From Akkermansia muciniphila (GTDB lineage: Bacteria; Verrucomicrobiota; Verrucomicrobiia; Verrucomicrobiales; Akkermansiaceae): a DNA stretch of 64,000 nucleotides. The notes beneath the pieces were generated by a model. It did no database searches, had not been told where the DNA came from, and worked only from the letters and a program-made list of their open reading frames with translations. Position numbers and translations under genes: made by a program. Positions 27,139-36,227 of the stretch are shown here, one piece after another; the first letter of the stretch is position 1; every line of letters begins with the position of its first letter. Location: positions 124,001 to 188,000 of the forward strand of contig NZ_CP156688.1 of assembly GCF_040616545.1 (NCBI RefSeq). The letters run 5' to 3'.

Positions 27139-28098
27139 ATGACAGCTTCAACCATCCCCACCATCGGCATTGACTTCGGGGGCACCTCCATCAAGCTGGG
27201 GGTCGTCAAAGGGACGGAAGTGATCGCGCACGCGCCTTCCATCGCCACCCAGGAATACGGCAATCCGGATCAATTGATTGAAGCCATCGCCCAGTTCGTG
27301 AACATGCTGCGGCTGAACCACCCGGAGGTGCAGGCCATCGGCATGGGGATGCCCGGCTTCGTCAATTTTTACCAGGGAACCGTTTACACGCTCACCAACG
27401 TGCCCGGATGGAACAACGTTCCGGTGCGGGACATGCTCCAGGCCGCCTGCGGACTGCCCGTGTATGTGGAGAACGACGCCAACTGCATGGCCTACGCGGA
27501 ATGGAAGCTGGGGGCAGGAAAAGGAAAAAGGCACCTGGTCTGCCTGACCCTTGGCACGGGTGTGGGCAGCGGCCTCATCGTGAACGGGGACCTTGTGCGC
27601 GGGGCCACCTGCTCCGCCGGAGAGCTGGGACAGACGAGCATTGACTACCGGGGACGGCTGGGCCATTACGGCAACCGCGGCGCCCTGGAGGATTACGTGG
27701 GCAACCGGGAAATAGCGGCGGACGCCCGCACCCTGTACGCCAGCCACGGCGTGGACAAGGCCATTGTGGACTGCAACCCCATCGCCCTGGAACGGGCCGC
27801 GCTGGCGGGGGATGAAGTGGCCGCCCAGGTATGGCGGGACCTGGCCGTGAAGCTTTCCTGCGCGCTGATGAACTGCTGCTACCTGCTGAACCCGCAGGCC
27901 ATCATCATCGGCGGCGGCGTGGCGAAGGCCAAGACCCTGCTCTTCCAGCCCCTCCAGGAAATCATGAGGGCCCAGCTTGCCGCCCCGCTGGTGGAAGAGC
28001 TTGAAATCCTCCCCGCCCAGTTCGGCACGGAGGCGGGCATCCTGGGGTCCGCCCATCTGGCGCTCAACACCCACTTCGGCGAAACGTTCCGGGCCTGA
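27139..28098 (+). CDS. ROK family sugar kinase
   Basis: This 319-residue kinase of the ROK (glucokinase-like) family has phosphate-binding GIDFGGTSIK (Asp12 to Lys19), the catalytic Asp113 in VENDANCMAY and LGTGVGSGLI. ROK proteins usually bind zinc through a His and a CxCGxxGC cluster; here the cluster reads RLGHYGNRGALED and the preceding motif is GELGQ, so the zinc ligands are lost. Glucose is the usual substrate for such members, but N-acetyl sugars are possible. The start at 27139 puts the DFGGT motif at the usual distance from the N-terminus. Confidence 0.88.
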   Translation: MTASTIPTIGIDFGGTSIKLGVVKGTEVIAHAPSIATQEYGNPDQLIEAIAQFVNMLRLNHPEVQAIGMGMPGFVNFYQGTVYTLTNVPGWNNVPVRDMLQAACGLPVYVENDANCMAYAEWKLGAGKGKRHLVCLTLGTGVGSGLIVNGDLVRGATCSAGELGQTSIDYRGRLGHYGNRGALEDYVGNREIAADARTLYASHGVDKAIVDCNPIALERAALAGDEVAAQVWRDLAVKLSCALMNCCYLLNPQAIIIGGGVAKAKTLLFQPLQEIMRAQLAAPLVEELEILPAQFGTEAGILGSAHLALNTHFGETFRA

Positions 28099-28102
28099 TC
28101 TC

Positions 28103-29071
28103 GTGTCCTCCATCCAAATACTCAGGCTCGCCTCCAAGCTGGGGCTGGCTCCGGAACAGGAGCAGGATTTTCTGGATGCCATGCAGGCCGGGGACCGCGC
28201 CAGAAGCGCGCTGGTCATCACCCCGCAGGCTCCGGAAGGCTACGTTCCGCCCCTCCCTGCGGATGAAACGCCGCGGGACTGGGGGCACCCTTCCATTCTG
28301 GCGCTCCCGGCGGGAGAAACGGAGGCCCGGCCCGGTTCCCTGCCGGATTACGAACGCGGCTATTACTACCCCCTGGACCTCTCCTCCGTCTGGGAGACCG
28401 CCCCGCTGGCCCATCTGCCCCTCCGGCCGGAACGCTGCCTGGACCTGTGTGCCGCGCCCGGAGGGAAAAGCATTCTGGCGCAAACGCGGGTCGCCCCGCG
28501 GGTGCACGTCTCCAACGAGGTGCACCCCAAACGCCTGGGCATCCTGCGCCACAACCTGCTGCGCTGCGGCTTCACGGGCCTGTACACCCAGCGCCTGCGG
28601 CCGGACCAGTGGGCGGAACTCGCCCCCGGCAGTTTTGACCTCATTCTGGCGGACGCCCCGTGCAGCGGGCAGTCCCTGCTGGCCAAGGGCATTCCCAACC
28701 CCGGCTGCTTCAACCCCTCCGTGACCGGGGGCAACGCCAAGCGGCAGCGGGGCATCCTGCTGGCGGCGGTCCGCTGCCTGGCGCCCGGAGGCCATCTGCT
28801 GTACACCACCTGCACCTACGCCCCGGAGGAGAACGAGCGCAACATCCTGTACCTGCTGAAACGCTGTCCGTATCTGTGCACCGTGCCCGTGCCGGAGCTG
28901 GAGCCCTTCCGCTCCGCGCTGGCGCGGGAGGCCTGCTACCGTCTTATGCCTTTCCACGGAGCGGGCGCGGGCGGCTTCACCTGCCTGCTGCGCCGGGACG
29001 GGGAATCCTCTCCCCTGCCTCCCCTGCCTGACGAACTGCTGGCCTGGCCCATCCAGGCCATGACCCGCTGA
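28103..29071 (+). CDS. RsmB/RsmF-type rRNA (cytosine-5) methyltransferase
   Basis: This 322-residue protein starts at a GTG five bases after the ROK kinase. The SAM-binding motif CLDLCAAPGGKS, the DAPCSG motif and the catalytic cysteine motif TTCTYAPEEN are those of the NOP2/RsmB/RsmF family, which makes m5C in rRNA or tRNA. There is no N-terminal NusB-like domain, so it is closer to RsmF than to RsmB, but the C-terminal PUA part of RsmF is also missing. The target base is not known. Confidence 0.85.
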   Translation: MSSIQILRLASKLGLAPEQEQDFLDAMQAGDRARSALVITPQAPEGYVPPLPADETPRDWGHPSILALPAGETEARPGSLPDYERGYYYPLDLSSVWETAPLAHLPLRPERCLDLCAAPGGKSILAQTRVAPRVHVSNEVHPKRLGILRHNLLRCGFTGLYTQRLRPDQWAELAPGSFDLILADAPCSGQSLLAKGIPNPGCFNPSVTGGNAKRQRGILLAAVRCLAPGGHLLYTTCTYAPEENERNILYLLKRCPYLCTVPVPELEPFRSALAREACYRLMPFHGAGAGGFTCLLRRDGESSPLPPLPDELLAWPIQAMTR

Positions 29072-29077
29072 AAGAAC

Positions 29078-29587
29078 ATGAAGATAGGCATTTTTTCCGA
29101 CCTGCACGACCGCACGGACCACCTGGAGCCCGCCATGCGCCAGATGCGCCTGCTGGGCTGCGGACATTTCTTTTTCCTAGGAGACTGCACCACCCCGGAA
29201 AGCTTCCTGCGCATATTGGAGCTGACCGGCGGCCTGCCCCTGGACGCCGTGCCGGGCAATAACGATTACGATCTTCTCCTGATGCACCGGATGGCGGCCA
29301 ACTCCCCGGCGGCGCGCCTGCACCCGGAACACGCCGTCATCACCAGGTACGGCATGAAATTCTCCCTCTCCCATTATCCCAAATACGCCATGCGGGAAGC
29401 ACGGAGCGGCAATGTGGACGCCGCCCTGTACGGCCACACCCACCAGGCCGTGCGGGAAATGTACGGAGACTGCCTGCTTGCCAATCCGGGGGAACTCCAG
29501 GGAAGAACCGGGCGCATCGGCTTCGGCATTCTGGATACGGACTCCCGCATCATGAACCTGCACGCCGTGGATTTAAGCGCATCATGA
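29078..29587 (+). CDS. YfcE/MJ0936-type metallophosphoesterase
   Basis: This 169-residue calcineurin-like phosphoesterase has metal ligands in order: FSDLHD (D-x-H), FLGDCT, PGNND, LSHYP and YGHTHQ. The size and motifs fit the small YfcE class, which hydrolyses phosphodiesters in vitro. It overlaps the next gene by four bases (ATGA), so both are translated together. Confidence 0.88.
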   Translation: MKIGIFSDLHDRTDHLEPAMRQMRLLGCGHFFFLGDCTTPESFLRILELTGGLPLDAVPGNNDYDLLLMHRMAANSPAARLHPEHAVITRYGMKFSLSHYPKYAMREARSGNVDAALYGHTHQAVREMYGDCLLANPGELQGRTGRIGFGILDTDSRIMNLHAVDLSAS

Positions 29588-29991
29588 ACACCCTGGACGT
29601 TTGCTGCGCCCTGATTGAGCTGTCCGCCGCCCAGGGAACCCTGCTCCTGGCCGCCAGAAAGGCCGCGGGACAGTCCAACGGGCTGCTTTATGAATTTCCC
29701 GGCGGAAAACTGGAACCCGGAGAAAACGCGCAGGACGCCATCATCCGGGAAATCCGGGAAGAGCTGGGGTGCGCCGTCCATCCCGTCCGCATGCTCACTC
29801 CCGTACGGCACGGGGAAAAGGAACGCATCATCCGCCTCATCCCCTTCCTATGCCGCCTGGAACCCGGAGCGTTGCCCCGGCCCCTGGAGCATGAAAGCCT
29901 GGGCTTCTTCTCCCGCCGCACGCTGGCGGAACTGCCGTGGGCGCCCGCAGACCGCCCCATTTTAAAGGAATGGCTGGAGGGTGCCTGCTGA
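29584..29991 (+). CDS. Nudix hydrolase, MutT-like
   Basis: This 135-residue protein carries a full Nudix box (GGKLEPGENAQDAIIREI then REELG) after LLYEFP. An N-terminal VCCALIEL strand and size fit MutT/8-oxo-dGTP diphosphatase, with related nucleotide pyrophosphohydrolases as alternatives. It overlaps the phosphoesterase by four bases and ends a four-gene run from 27139. Confidence 0.88.
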   Translation: MNTLDVCCALIELSAAQGTLLLAARKAAGQSNGLLYEFPGGKLEPGENAQDAIIREIREELGCAVHPVRMLTPVRHGEKERIIRLIPFLCRLEPGALPRPLEHESLGFFSRRTLAELPWAPADRPILKEWLEGAC

Positions 29992-30071
29992 CGGAACGGC
30001 ATCCCGTTCAGGTTCAATCACTCCCCGGCGGCCCTTCCGCGCATGTCTTAAAAGATTCCAAAAACACCTTG

Positions 30072-30077
30072 GATAAT
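30072..30077 (+). promoter_or_regulatory. Candidate -10 box of the 6S-like RNA
   Basis: GATAAT (5 of 6 to TATAAT) lies seven bases before the terminal stem of the proposed RNA, a normal distance to a transcription start. The -35 is not clear. Confidence 0.45.
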
Positions 30078-30083
30078 ATCCCG

Positions 30084-30246
30084 CCGTGCAGTATATAAGG
30101 TGTTGGCTGCTGCACTCGTCAACACCTGGCAAAGTGGCCCGAACCGATATTATACCTAATGGGGGCAGCCCCGACGCAGGGCTGACTAAGTCCTATACCG
30201 GATAAGTCAAAACAGCGGCGGAAGTCCCCGCTCTATTGAGGCACGG
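30084..30246 (+). ncRNA. ssrS: Candidate 6S RNA
   Basis: This gene-free stretch can form a long closed structure. The ends pair (CCGTGC at 30084-30089 with GCACGG at 30241-30246), and it is about 163 nt long, close to the usual 180. The piece GGCCCGAACCGATATTATACC resembles the 6S RNA segment of gamma-proteobacteria that reads CCTGAGCCGATATTTCATACC, near the open-promoter-mimic bulge. An internal hairpin AGGTGTTG / CAACACCT is also present. 6S RNA binds the housekeeping RNA polymerase in stationary phase. The similarity is by eye only; another structured RNA is possible. Confidence 0.45.
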
Positions 30247-30249
30247 GAA

Positions 30250-30760
30250 CGTGGCTCATTGCCAGTGACGGTGCAGCGGTGTCTTTCCTCTCCCTTTGCA
30301 GCCGGGAGCCCGGCGGCCTAATTGAACACATGCCCGCCGGAGCATGGGCGCCAACAGTTTTTACGGCTTCTGCCCTGCATGGTTTCCATACAGAAGCCCG
30401 GAGGGCGCTCAAAAGGAACGCATCCGCGCGTTGGCCGCCATGATCTTCAAATATTCCAGGGCCTTCCGTTCCCTCTCCTTCCGGTTCCTGCATGGCCGGG
30501 AGGAACGGCAGAAGGAATGAAGCAGCCTGAACATCAAATCAAATAAATCGTTCTTGTACATATGGTTTACTGGTTATTTCCGGATCACGCGATCCTTCAC
30601 ATTTTACCTTGCAAGAAACGTGCCAGTTTTTACCTTTGAATGAAAAAGCATGGATATCAATTGATTGCCGGGAGCACTCTCCGGGCGCCCTGCCCCAGCC
30701 CCTTACAATTCCGTAAAAAAGAGCACGGGCATTACGATTATGTAAGATAATTAGTTAATA
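30250..30760. other. Intergenic region between 6S-like RNA and efflux operon
   Basis: About 510 bases without a convincing gene. A frame of 58 codons from ATG 30344 (MGANSFYGFCPAWFPYR) has no family match or Shine-Dalgarno. The sequence becomes AT-rich after 30540 towards the efflux promoter. Confidence 0.5.
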
Positions 30761-30779
30761 TTCCATAACTGTTATGGAA
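30761..30779. promoter_or_regulatory. Palindromic operator candidate upstream of the efflux operon
   Basis: TTCCATAAC-T-GTTATGGAA is a perfect nine-base inverted repeat with one-base centre, in AT-rich DNA about 110 bases before the MacA-like start. This is the shape of a dimeric repressor or activator site. A second, wider inverted repeat (GAAAAAGTT at 30834 and AACTTTTTC at 30857) lies nearer the gene. No regulator gene is adjacent. Confidence 0.55.
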
Positions 30780-30889
30780 TGAAATAAATCCTTAGACATT
30801 TCCGGAAATCATGGTAGGATCACTCCCCGTTGCGAAAAAGTTTTTAACATCTGTGCAACTTTTTCATTATTGCGAAGTATATTATAGTC

Positions 30890-32281
30890 GTGAAGGGATT
30901 TATCAAACTCATCATCGTCATTGTCGTTCTCGCAGGCGCCTGGTTCGCCTGGGAACAGTGGAAGGGGAATGAAGCCATCCAGGTGGAGTACCAGACAGAG
31001 CCTCTTGAAAAGGGGGATCTGATGATCACCATTGATGCCACCGGCGTCACGGAACCTGATGAACTGGTGGACGTGGGCGCCCAGGTCAGCGGCATCATCA
31101 TGGAGTTCGGCAAGGATCTGAACGGCAAGGTGGTGGATTACTCCAGCCCGGTGAAGGCGGGGCAGATGCTCGCGGAGATCGACAAGCTGCCCGTACAGCT
31201 GGACGTGCAGCGTGCGGAAGCCTCCAAGGCGCAGGCCTCCGCCGGAATCGCCCGCGCCAGGGCGGACATCCAGCAGGCCAAGGCCAAGCACCACCAGGCC
31301 AAGCTGGACCGGGAACGCGCGGAAAAGCTGGGACCGGGGGACGCCCTGTCCAAGTCCAGCTATGACCAGTACATTGCGGATGAAGAGACTGCACGCGCCA
31401 ACGTAGCCGTGGCGGAAGCTTCCCTGCTGGAAGCGGAGGCCTCCCTGAAACAGGCGGAAGCCGCGCTGAAAAAGGAAATGCGCAACCTGGAATACACCAC
31501 CATCCAGTCCCCCGTGGACGGCGTGGTGGTCAAGCGCCTGGTGAACATCGGCCAGACGGTGGTTTCCAGCATGAGCGCCTCCAGCCTCTTCTACATCGCT
31601 ACGGACCTTTCCAAGCTTAAAATCTGGGCCGCCGTGAATGAGGCGGACATCGGCAGCATCCGCCAGGGGCAGGAAGTCATCTTTACCGTGGACGCCTTTT
31701 CCGGCCGCAAATTCAAGGGAACGGTAGACAAAATCCGCCTGGACGCCACCATGACCTCCAACGTGGTCACCTACATTGTGGACATTGACGTTCCCAACCC
31801 GGACAAGCTCCTCATCCCCTACCTGACGGCCAACGTCCAGTTTGTGGTGGAGGACATCCGGAATGCCTTCCTGGTCTCCAATGCCGCGCTCCGCTTTCAG
31901 CCGGAAGCGGACATCATCGGCGCCGAACAGAAAAAAGCCCTTGAACAGATGCAGCCCGAACTGGCCGCTCCCGCACAAAAGGGACAGGAGAAAAAAGCCG
32001 TGGTCTGGGAACTGCGGGACAGTCTTCTTTACCCCCACCTGGTCACCAGGGGGGAAAGCAACGGCATGATGACGGCCGTCAAGGGGGAAACGCTCCGGGA
32101 AGGTATGGAAATTGTCTCCACGGCGCAGATCCTGAACCGCTCCGAGAACTCCGGGGACGGAACGTCCGCCTCCGCCGGCGGTGAAAACCCGTTCGCTCCC
32201 AAGATGCCTCCGCGCCGCAAGCCGAGCACGGGCAATACGAAGGCGGCCTCCGGCAATGGCGGCCCGCCCCCGCCTCCCTGA
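30890..32281 (+). CDS. macA: MacA-like periplasmic adaptor (membrane fusion protein)
   Basis: This 463-residue protein has an N-terminal membrane anchor (FIKLIIVIVVLAGAWFAW), a barrel-sandwich hybrid start (VDVGAQVSGII), a long alpha-hairpin (about 90-190, rich in Ala, Glu, Lys) and the second half of the lipoyl fold (TTIQSPVDGVVVKRLVNIGQ). Beta-barrel and membrane-proximal parts follow. The C-terminus is Pro/Gly-rich. It bridges the MacB-like transporter to the outer membrane channel. The start is GTG at 30890; TATATTATAG lies directly before it, so either the message is nearly leaderless or that AT-rich run is not the -10. Confidence 0.9.
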   Translation: MKGFIKLIIVIVVLAGAWFAWEQWKGNEAIQVEYQTEPLEKGDLMITIDATGVTEPDELVDVGAQVSGIIMEFGKDLNGKVVDYSSPVKAGQMLAEIDKLPVQLDVQRAEASKAQASAGIARARADIQQAKAKHHQAKLDRERAEKLGPGDALSKSSYDQYIADEETARANVAVAEASLLEAEASLKQAEAALKKEMRNLEYTTIQSPVDGVVVKRLVNIGQTVVSSMSASSLFYIATDLSKLKIWAAVNEADIGSIRQGQEVIFTVDAFSGRKFKGTVDKIRLDATMTSNVVTYIVDIDVPNPDKLLIPYLTANVQFVVEDIRNAFLVSNAALRFQPEADIIGAEQKKALEQMQPELAAPAQKGQEKKAVVWELRDSLLYPHLVTRGESNGMMTAVKGETLREGMEIVSTAQILNRSENSGDGTSASAGGENPFAPKMPPRRKPSTGNTKAASGNGGPPPPP

Positions 32282-32345
32282 TCCGGGGACCACGCCATAC
32301 CAGCCCGCTCAACCATTTTTTTACCGCATCAAGCATTACAACAAC

Positions 32346-33050
32346 GTGATCCGCTTACGTGACATAACCAAGGTGTACCACCTGGGGGAAATAGACCTTC
32401 AAGTGCTCAAGGGCATCACCCTGGACATCAGGGAAGGGGAGTTCGTCTCCCTCACGGGGGCCTCCGGCTCCGGAAAATCCACCCTGATGAACATCCTGGG
32501 CTGCCTGGACCGCCCCAGTTCCGGCCATTACTACATTGCCGGAGAGGACGTAGCCAAATTCAACGCCGCAGAGCGCGCCACGCTCCGGAACAAGCGCATC
32601 GGCTTCGTCTTCCAGAACTTCAACCTGCTCTCCCGCACCACCGCGCTGGAAAACGTGATGATGCCCGCCGTGTACGCCCACCCCACCCTCAGCATGAAGG
32701 CCATGCGCGAGCGCTCCGTGGAGCTGCTGAACCTGGTGGGCCTTTCCGACCGCATGGACCACACCCCGGCCCAGCTTTCCGGCGGCCAGCAGCAGCGCGT
32801 AGCCATCGCCCGCTCCCTCATCAACAACCCCAGCATCCTGCTGGCGGACGAGCCCACGGGCAACCTGGACTCCACCACCTCCAAGGAAGTGCTGCACATG
32901 TTCAGAGACCTGAACCGCCGGAAGGGGATCACGGTCATCCTGGTGACGCATGACCCCAAAATAGCCGCCTTCACGGACCGGGCCATCAACATGGCGGACG
33001 GCCTCATCTGCGAAGGGATTTCCGACACGCTAAGCAAGGACGACGTATGA
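32346..33050 (+). CDS. macB: MacB-type ABC transporter ATP-binding protein
   Basis: This 234-residue ATPase starts at GTG 32346 (VIRLRDITKVY). It has Walker A GASGSGKST, signature LSGGQQQR and Walker B ILLADEPTG, and belongs to the LolD/MacB class (FVFQNFNLLSRTTALENV). In this genome the ATPase and permease are separate genes, whereas E. coli MacB is one protein. It overlaps the permease gene by four bases. A longer in-frame reading upstream runs into the macA end and has no family match. Confidence 0.92.
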   Translation: MIRLRDITKVYHLGEIDLQVLKGITLDIREGEFVSLTGASGSGKSTLMNILGCLDRPSSGHYYIAGEDVAKFNAAERATLRNKRIGFVFQNFNLLSRTTALENVMMPAVYAHPTLSMKAMRERSVELLNLVGLSDRMDHTPAQLSGGQQQRVAIARSLINNPSILLADEPTGNLDSTTSKEVLHMFRDLNRRKGITVILVTHDPKIAAFTDRAINMADGLICEGISDTLSKDDV

Positions 33051-34408
33051 AATTCCTTCCCCTCCTTAAAACCTGCATCAAGGCCCTGGTGCGCAACCCC
33101 ATGCGCGCCGCGCTCACCATCCTGGGCATCATCATCGGCATTGCCGCGGTGATCGCCATGGTGGAAATAGGCCAGGGGTCCACGCTCCAGATTAAAAACA
33201 CCATCGCCTCCATGGGGGCGGACACCCTGAACATCCGCCCCGGCGCCATCTCCAAAAGCGGCGTCAACACCGGCGCGGGCGGCAGGGCCTCCCTGACCAA
33301 CGCGGACTGTGAAGCCATCATGAAAGACTGTACCATGGTCCTGCGCGCCACGCCCGTGGTGCGCGCCAGCGGCCAGGTCATTTACGGCAACAAGAACTGG
33401 AGCCCGGAAACCGTGGAAGGCGGTTCCGTGGAATACCTGAAAATCAAAAGCTGGTATGACATGGAACGCGGCCAGCCCTTCTCCGAGGAAGACGTGGAGC
33501 AGGCCAGGCGCGTGTGCGTCATCGGCCAGACGGTAGCCAGGGAACTCTTCGGGGATGAAGACCCGCTGGGCAAGGACATCCGCATCAAGAACGTCATGTT
33601 CAAGGTCATCGGCATCCTCCAGAAGAAGGGGGCCAACATGATGGGCCGCGACCAGGACGACTCCATCATCCTGCCGTGGACGAGCATCCGCTACCGCCTT
33701 CAGGGGCTGGGTGGCGGGTCCGCCTCCTCCTCCGGCAAATCCACCACCACCTTCAACCGGGCGGACAAGTACACCGCCAATTCCGTGGATTACTACACGG
33801 AAACCACGGACCAGCCGTACACGGACGCCCCCCATCCGCGCCGCTTCAACAACATTGACTCCATCATGGCGCAGATTGCGGACCCGGAGCGCTCCTCCGA
33901 GGCGATCGACCAGATTACGGAAGTCATCCGCGCCAAGCACAACCTGAAGGACGGCCAGCTGGACGACTTCCGGGTGTGGGACATGGCTGAAATGTCCCGC
34001 GCCATGAGCAGCACCACGGAAGTCATGACCAACCTGCTGATGATCGTGGCCATGATCTCCCTGGTCGTGGGCGGCGTGGGCATCATGAACATCATGCTCG
34101 TCTCCGTCACGGAACGCACCAAGGAAATCGGCCTGCGCATGGCCGTGGGCGCCCGTCCGCAGGACATCATGCGCCAGTTCCTGCTGGAAGCGGTGCTGCT
34201 CTGCGTGGTGGGCGGCGCGCTGGGCATCATGCTCGGCAAGGCCATCTCCATCATCGTCAGCCGCACCATGAACTGGGCCACCGCCTCCTCCCCGGAAGCC
34301 ATGGCCCTGGCCGTGGGCGTCTCCGTGTTCATCGGCCTGGCTTTCGGGTGGTATCCGTCCTGGAAGGCTTCCAAAATGGACCCCATCGACGCCCTGCGCC
34401 ACGAATAA
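33047..34408 (+). CDS. MacB-type ABC transporter permease
   Basis: This 453-residue protein has one N-terminal membrane helix after FLPLLKTCIKALVRNPMRA, a large periplasmic domain (MacB_PCD; SMGADTLNIRPG) and three C-terminal helices with the FtsX motif (GGVGIMNIMLVSVTERTKEIGLRMAVGARPQ, shortened here to its conserved part). Such permeases use ATP power to push substrates such as macrolides, peptides or lipids from the periplasm into a TolC-type channel. It overlaps the ATPase gene and precedes the outer membrane factor by 24 bases. Confidence 0.93.
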   Translation: MKFLPLLKTCIKALVRNPMRAALTILGIIIGIAAVIAMVEIGQGSTLQIKNTIASMGADTLNIRPGAISKSGVNTGAGGRASLTNADCEAIMKDCTMVLRATPVVRASGQVIYGNKNWSPETVEGGSVEYLKIKSWYDMERGQPFSEEDVEQARRVCVIGQTVARELFGDEDPLGKDIRIKNVMFKVIGILQKKGANMMGRDQDDSIILPWTSIRYRLQGLGGGSASSSGKSTTTFNRADKYTANSVDYYTETTDQPYTDAPHPRRFNNIDSIMAQIADPERSSEAIDQITEVIRAKHNLKDGQLDDFRVWDMAEMSRAMSSTTEVMTNLLMIVAMISLVVGGVGIMNIMLVSVTERTKEIGLRMAVGARPQDIMRQFLLEAVLLCVVGGALGIMLGKAISIIVSRTMNWATASSPEAMALAVGVSVFIGLAFGWYPSWKASKMDPIDALRHE

Positions 34409-34432
34409 CCTCCCCTTACTCTTTTCTTTTCC

Positions 34433-35806
34433 ATGTCATCCATGTTCAAATACCTCCCCCTGCTGGCCGCCTGCTGCCTGAGTTCCTGCATGGTAGGCCC
34501 TGACTTCCGGCCGCCGGCCAATGACCTGCCCTCCTCCTGGGCCACGTCCCGCCCCCCCCGCAGCTCCGACAAGGACCTGCGCTCCTGGTGGAACATCTTC
34601 GGGGATCCCCAGCTCAACCGCCTGGTCTCCGCCTCCCTGAACAACAATCCGGACATGAAGTCGGCCCTGCTCCGCATCCGGGAAGCCAGGGAAAGGCTGC
34701 GCGTCTCCCAGGCCTCCCTGCTGCCCTCCGCGGACGCGAGCGCGGGCTGGAGCCTGTCTCCGGACCGGGGCTTCCGCAGCTCCACCTCCCAGGACTTTAC
34801 CCTGGGGGCCTCCACCTCCTGGGAGCTGGACCTCTTTGGCGGCAACCGCCGTTCCATTGAGGCGTACCGCGCTTCCCTCATGTCCACGGAGGCTTCCGCG
34901 GGCGCCGTGCGCACAGCCCTGCTGGCGGACGTAGCCACGGCCTACTTTGACTGGATCACCGCCTGCGAACAGCTCCGCATTGCCCGCGAACAGCTGGAAA
35001 TCCAGCGCAACACCCTCACCATTGCGGAAAAACGCTACAAATCGGAATTCGCCCCCCGCCTGGACGTGGAACAGGCCACCTCCACCGTAGCCTCCACGGA
35101 AAGCCGTATTCCGGCGCTGGAAGCACAAGTGGCTTCCGCCAAAAACCAGCTCTCCGTGCTGCTGGGCACGTACAATTCCCGCGTGGAACTGACGCTTCCC
35201 AAAACCTCCGTCTTTGAAAAAACTCCCGTGGTTCCGGTGGGCCTCCCCTCCGAACTCCTGCGGCGCAGGCCTGACGTCATCGCCGCGGAGGCGGACCTGC
35301 ACGTGGCTGTGGCCAACGTGGGCGTGGCCGTGGCGGACCTTTACCCGCGCTTCAGCCTGACGGGCTCCCTTTCCGGCCGCGGCGGGGACTTCGGCCAGCT
35401 CTTCCGGGAAAACAACAACGTCTGGTCCCTGGGCGGCAACCTGGTGCAGCCCCTGTTCCGGGGCGGAGCCCTGAGAGCCACGGTGCGCGCCCAGAAAGCG
35501 GCAGCGGAACAGGCCGCGGAAGCCTACCGCAAGACGCTCATTACCGCCGTCTCCGAGGTGGAGGAAGCCCTGATCGCCTACGGCAACTACACCTCCCAAA
35601 TGCAATACCTTCACAAGGAAAACAATGCCAACAAGGAGGCCTTCCTGCTCTCCCGCACCCTGTACATCAACGGACAGACGGACTTTCTGAACGTCGTCAC
35701 GGCCCAGCGCTCCTGGCTCAGTTCCGAGGAATCCCTGGTCACCATGAAGCAAAACATCCGCAAGGCCGTCGTCCAGCTTGCCCGCGCCCTAGGCGGAGGG
35801 TGGTAA
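34433..35806 (+). CDS. Outer membrane efflux lipoprotein (NodT/TolC family)
   Basis: This 457-residue protein has a lipoprotein signal (SCMVGPDF after LLAACCLS) and the NodT-family opening P-x-DLPSSW. Two repeated helical halves follow (LDVEQATSTVASTESRIPALEA and the second at about 375-440), with RRRPDVIAAEADL, VGVAVADLYPRFSL and LVQPLFRGG motifs. It should form the trimeric outer membrane channel of the MacA-MacB pump and closes the operon. Confidence 0.93.
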   Translation: MSSMFKYLPLLAACCLSSCMVGPDFRPPANDLPSSWATSRPPRSSDKDLRSWWNIFGDPQLNRLVSASLNNNPDMKSALLRIREARERLRVSQASLLPSADASAGWSLSPDRGFRSSTSQDFTLGASTSWELDLFGGNRRSIEAYRASLMSTEASAGAVRTALLADVATAYFDWITACEQLRIAREQLEIQRNTLTIAEKRYKSEFAPRLDVEQATSTVASTESRIPALEAQVASAKNQLSVLLGTYNSRVELTLPKTSVFEKTPVVPVGLPSELLRRRPDVIAAEADLHVAVANVGVAVADLYPRFSLTGSLSGRGGDFGQLFRENNNVWSLGGNLVQPLFRGGALRATVRAQKAAAEQAAEAYRKTLITAVSEVEEALIAYGNYTSQMQYLHKENNANKEAFLLSRTLYINGQTDFLNVVTAQRSWLSSEESLVTMKQNIRKAVVQLARALGGGW

Positions 35807-35853
35807 AAGGCGGCTTTCCGGAGCCGGACGCATTCTTCATCTTTAAATCACTT

Positions 35854-35902
35854 CTTCTCCCTGCGCTCCTCCATGGCGGATGGCGCAGGGAGAAGTTTTT
35901 TT
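35854..35902 (+). terminator. Rho-independent terminator of the efflux operon
   Basis: Stem CTTCTCCCTGCGC / GCGCAGGGAGAAG followed by seven T, about 47 bases after the stop codon. Confidence 0.88.
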
Positions 35903-36227
35903 ATCTGCCGTAAGGCATCAGGGGGGTGTTGTCGAAAAACGGAAGATTCGGCACTTGCGGAGGCGGGGCAAAAAGATATGGTAGTAGTTAGAAATGCCGG
36001 AACTTAAATACTTGTGGAGCCAGCACGGCTTCCGAACCTTCCATGAATTTGAGGCCCCTTATTTCCCTAAAAACGGCTTAACGCTCCACAGGGAAATAAA
36101 ACTAACGCCACAGGCATGAAAGACCATGCGCCTTATCTTCATCCTAGATAGTAAGTCCTCCGCTTCCGGAAAACAATCACTAGTCCCAGCATTGGAATTT
36201 TCATTACCCCATCCCTGTTGAAGGAGC
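35903..36227. other. AT-richer intergenic region with a doubtful 41-codon frame
   Basis: A frame at 35994-36119 (MPELKYLWSQHGFRTFHEF) is open but has no Shine-Dalgarno or known family. Otherwise I see nothing here. Confidence 0.35.
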
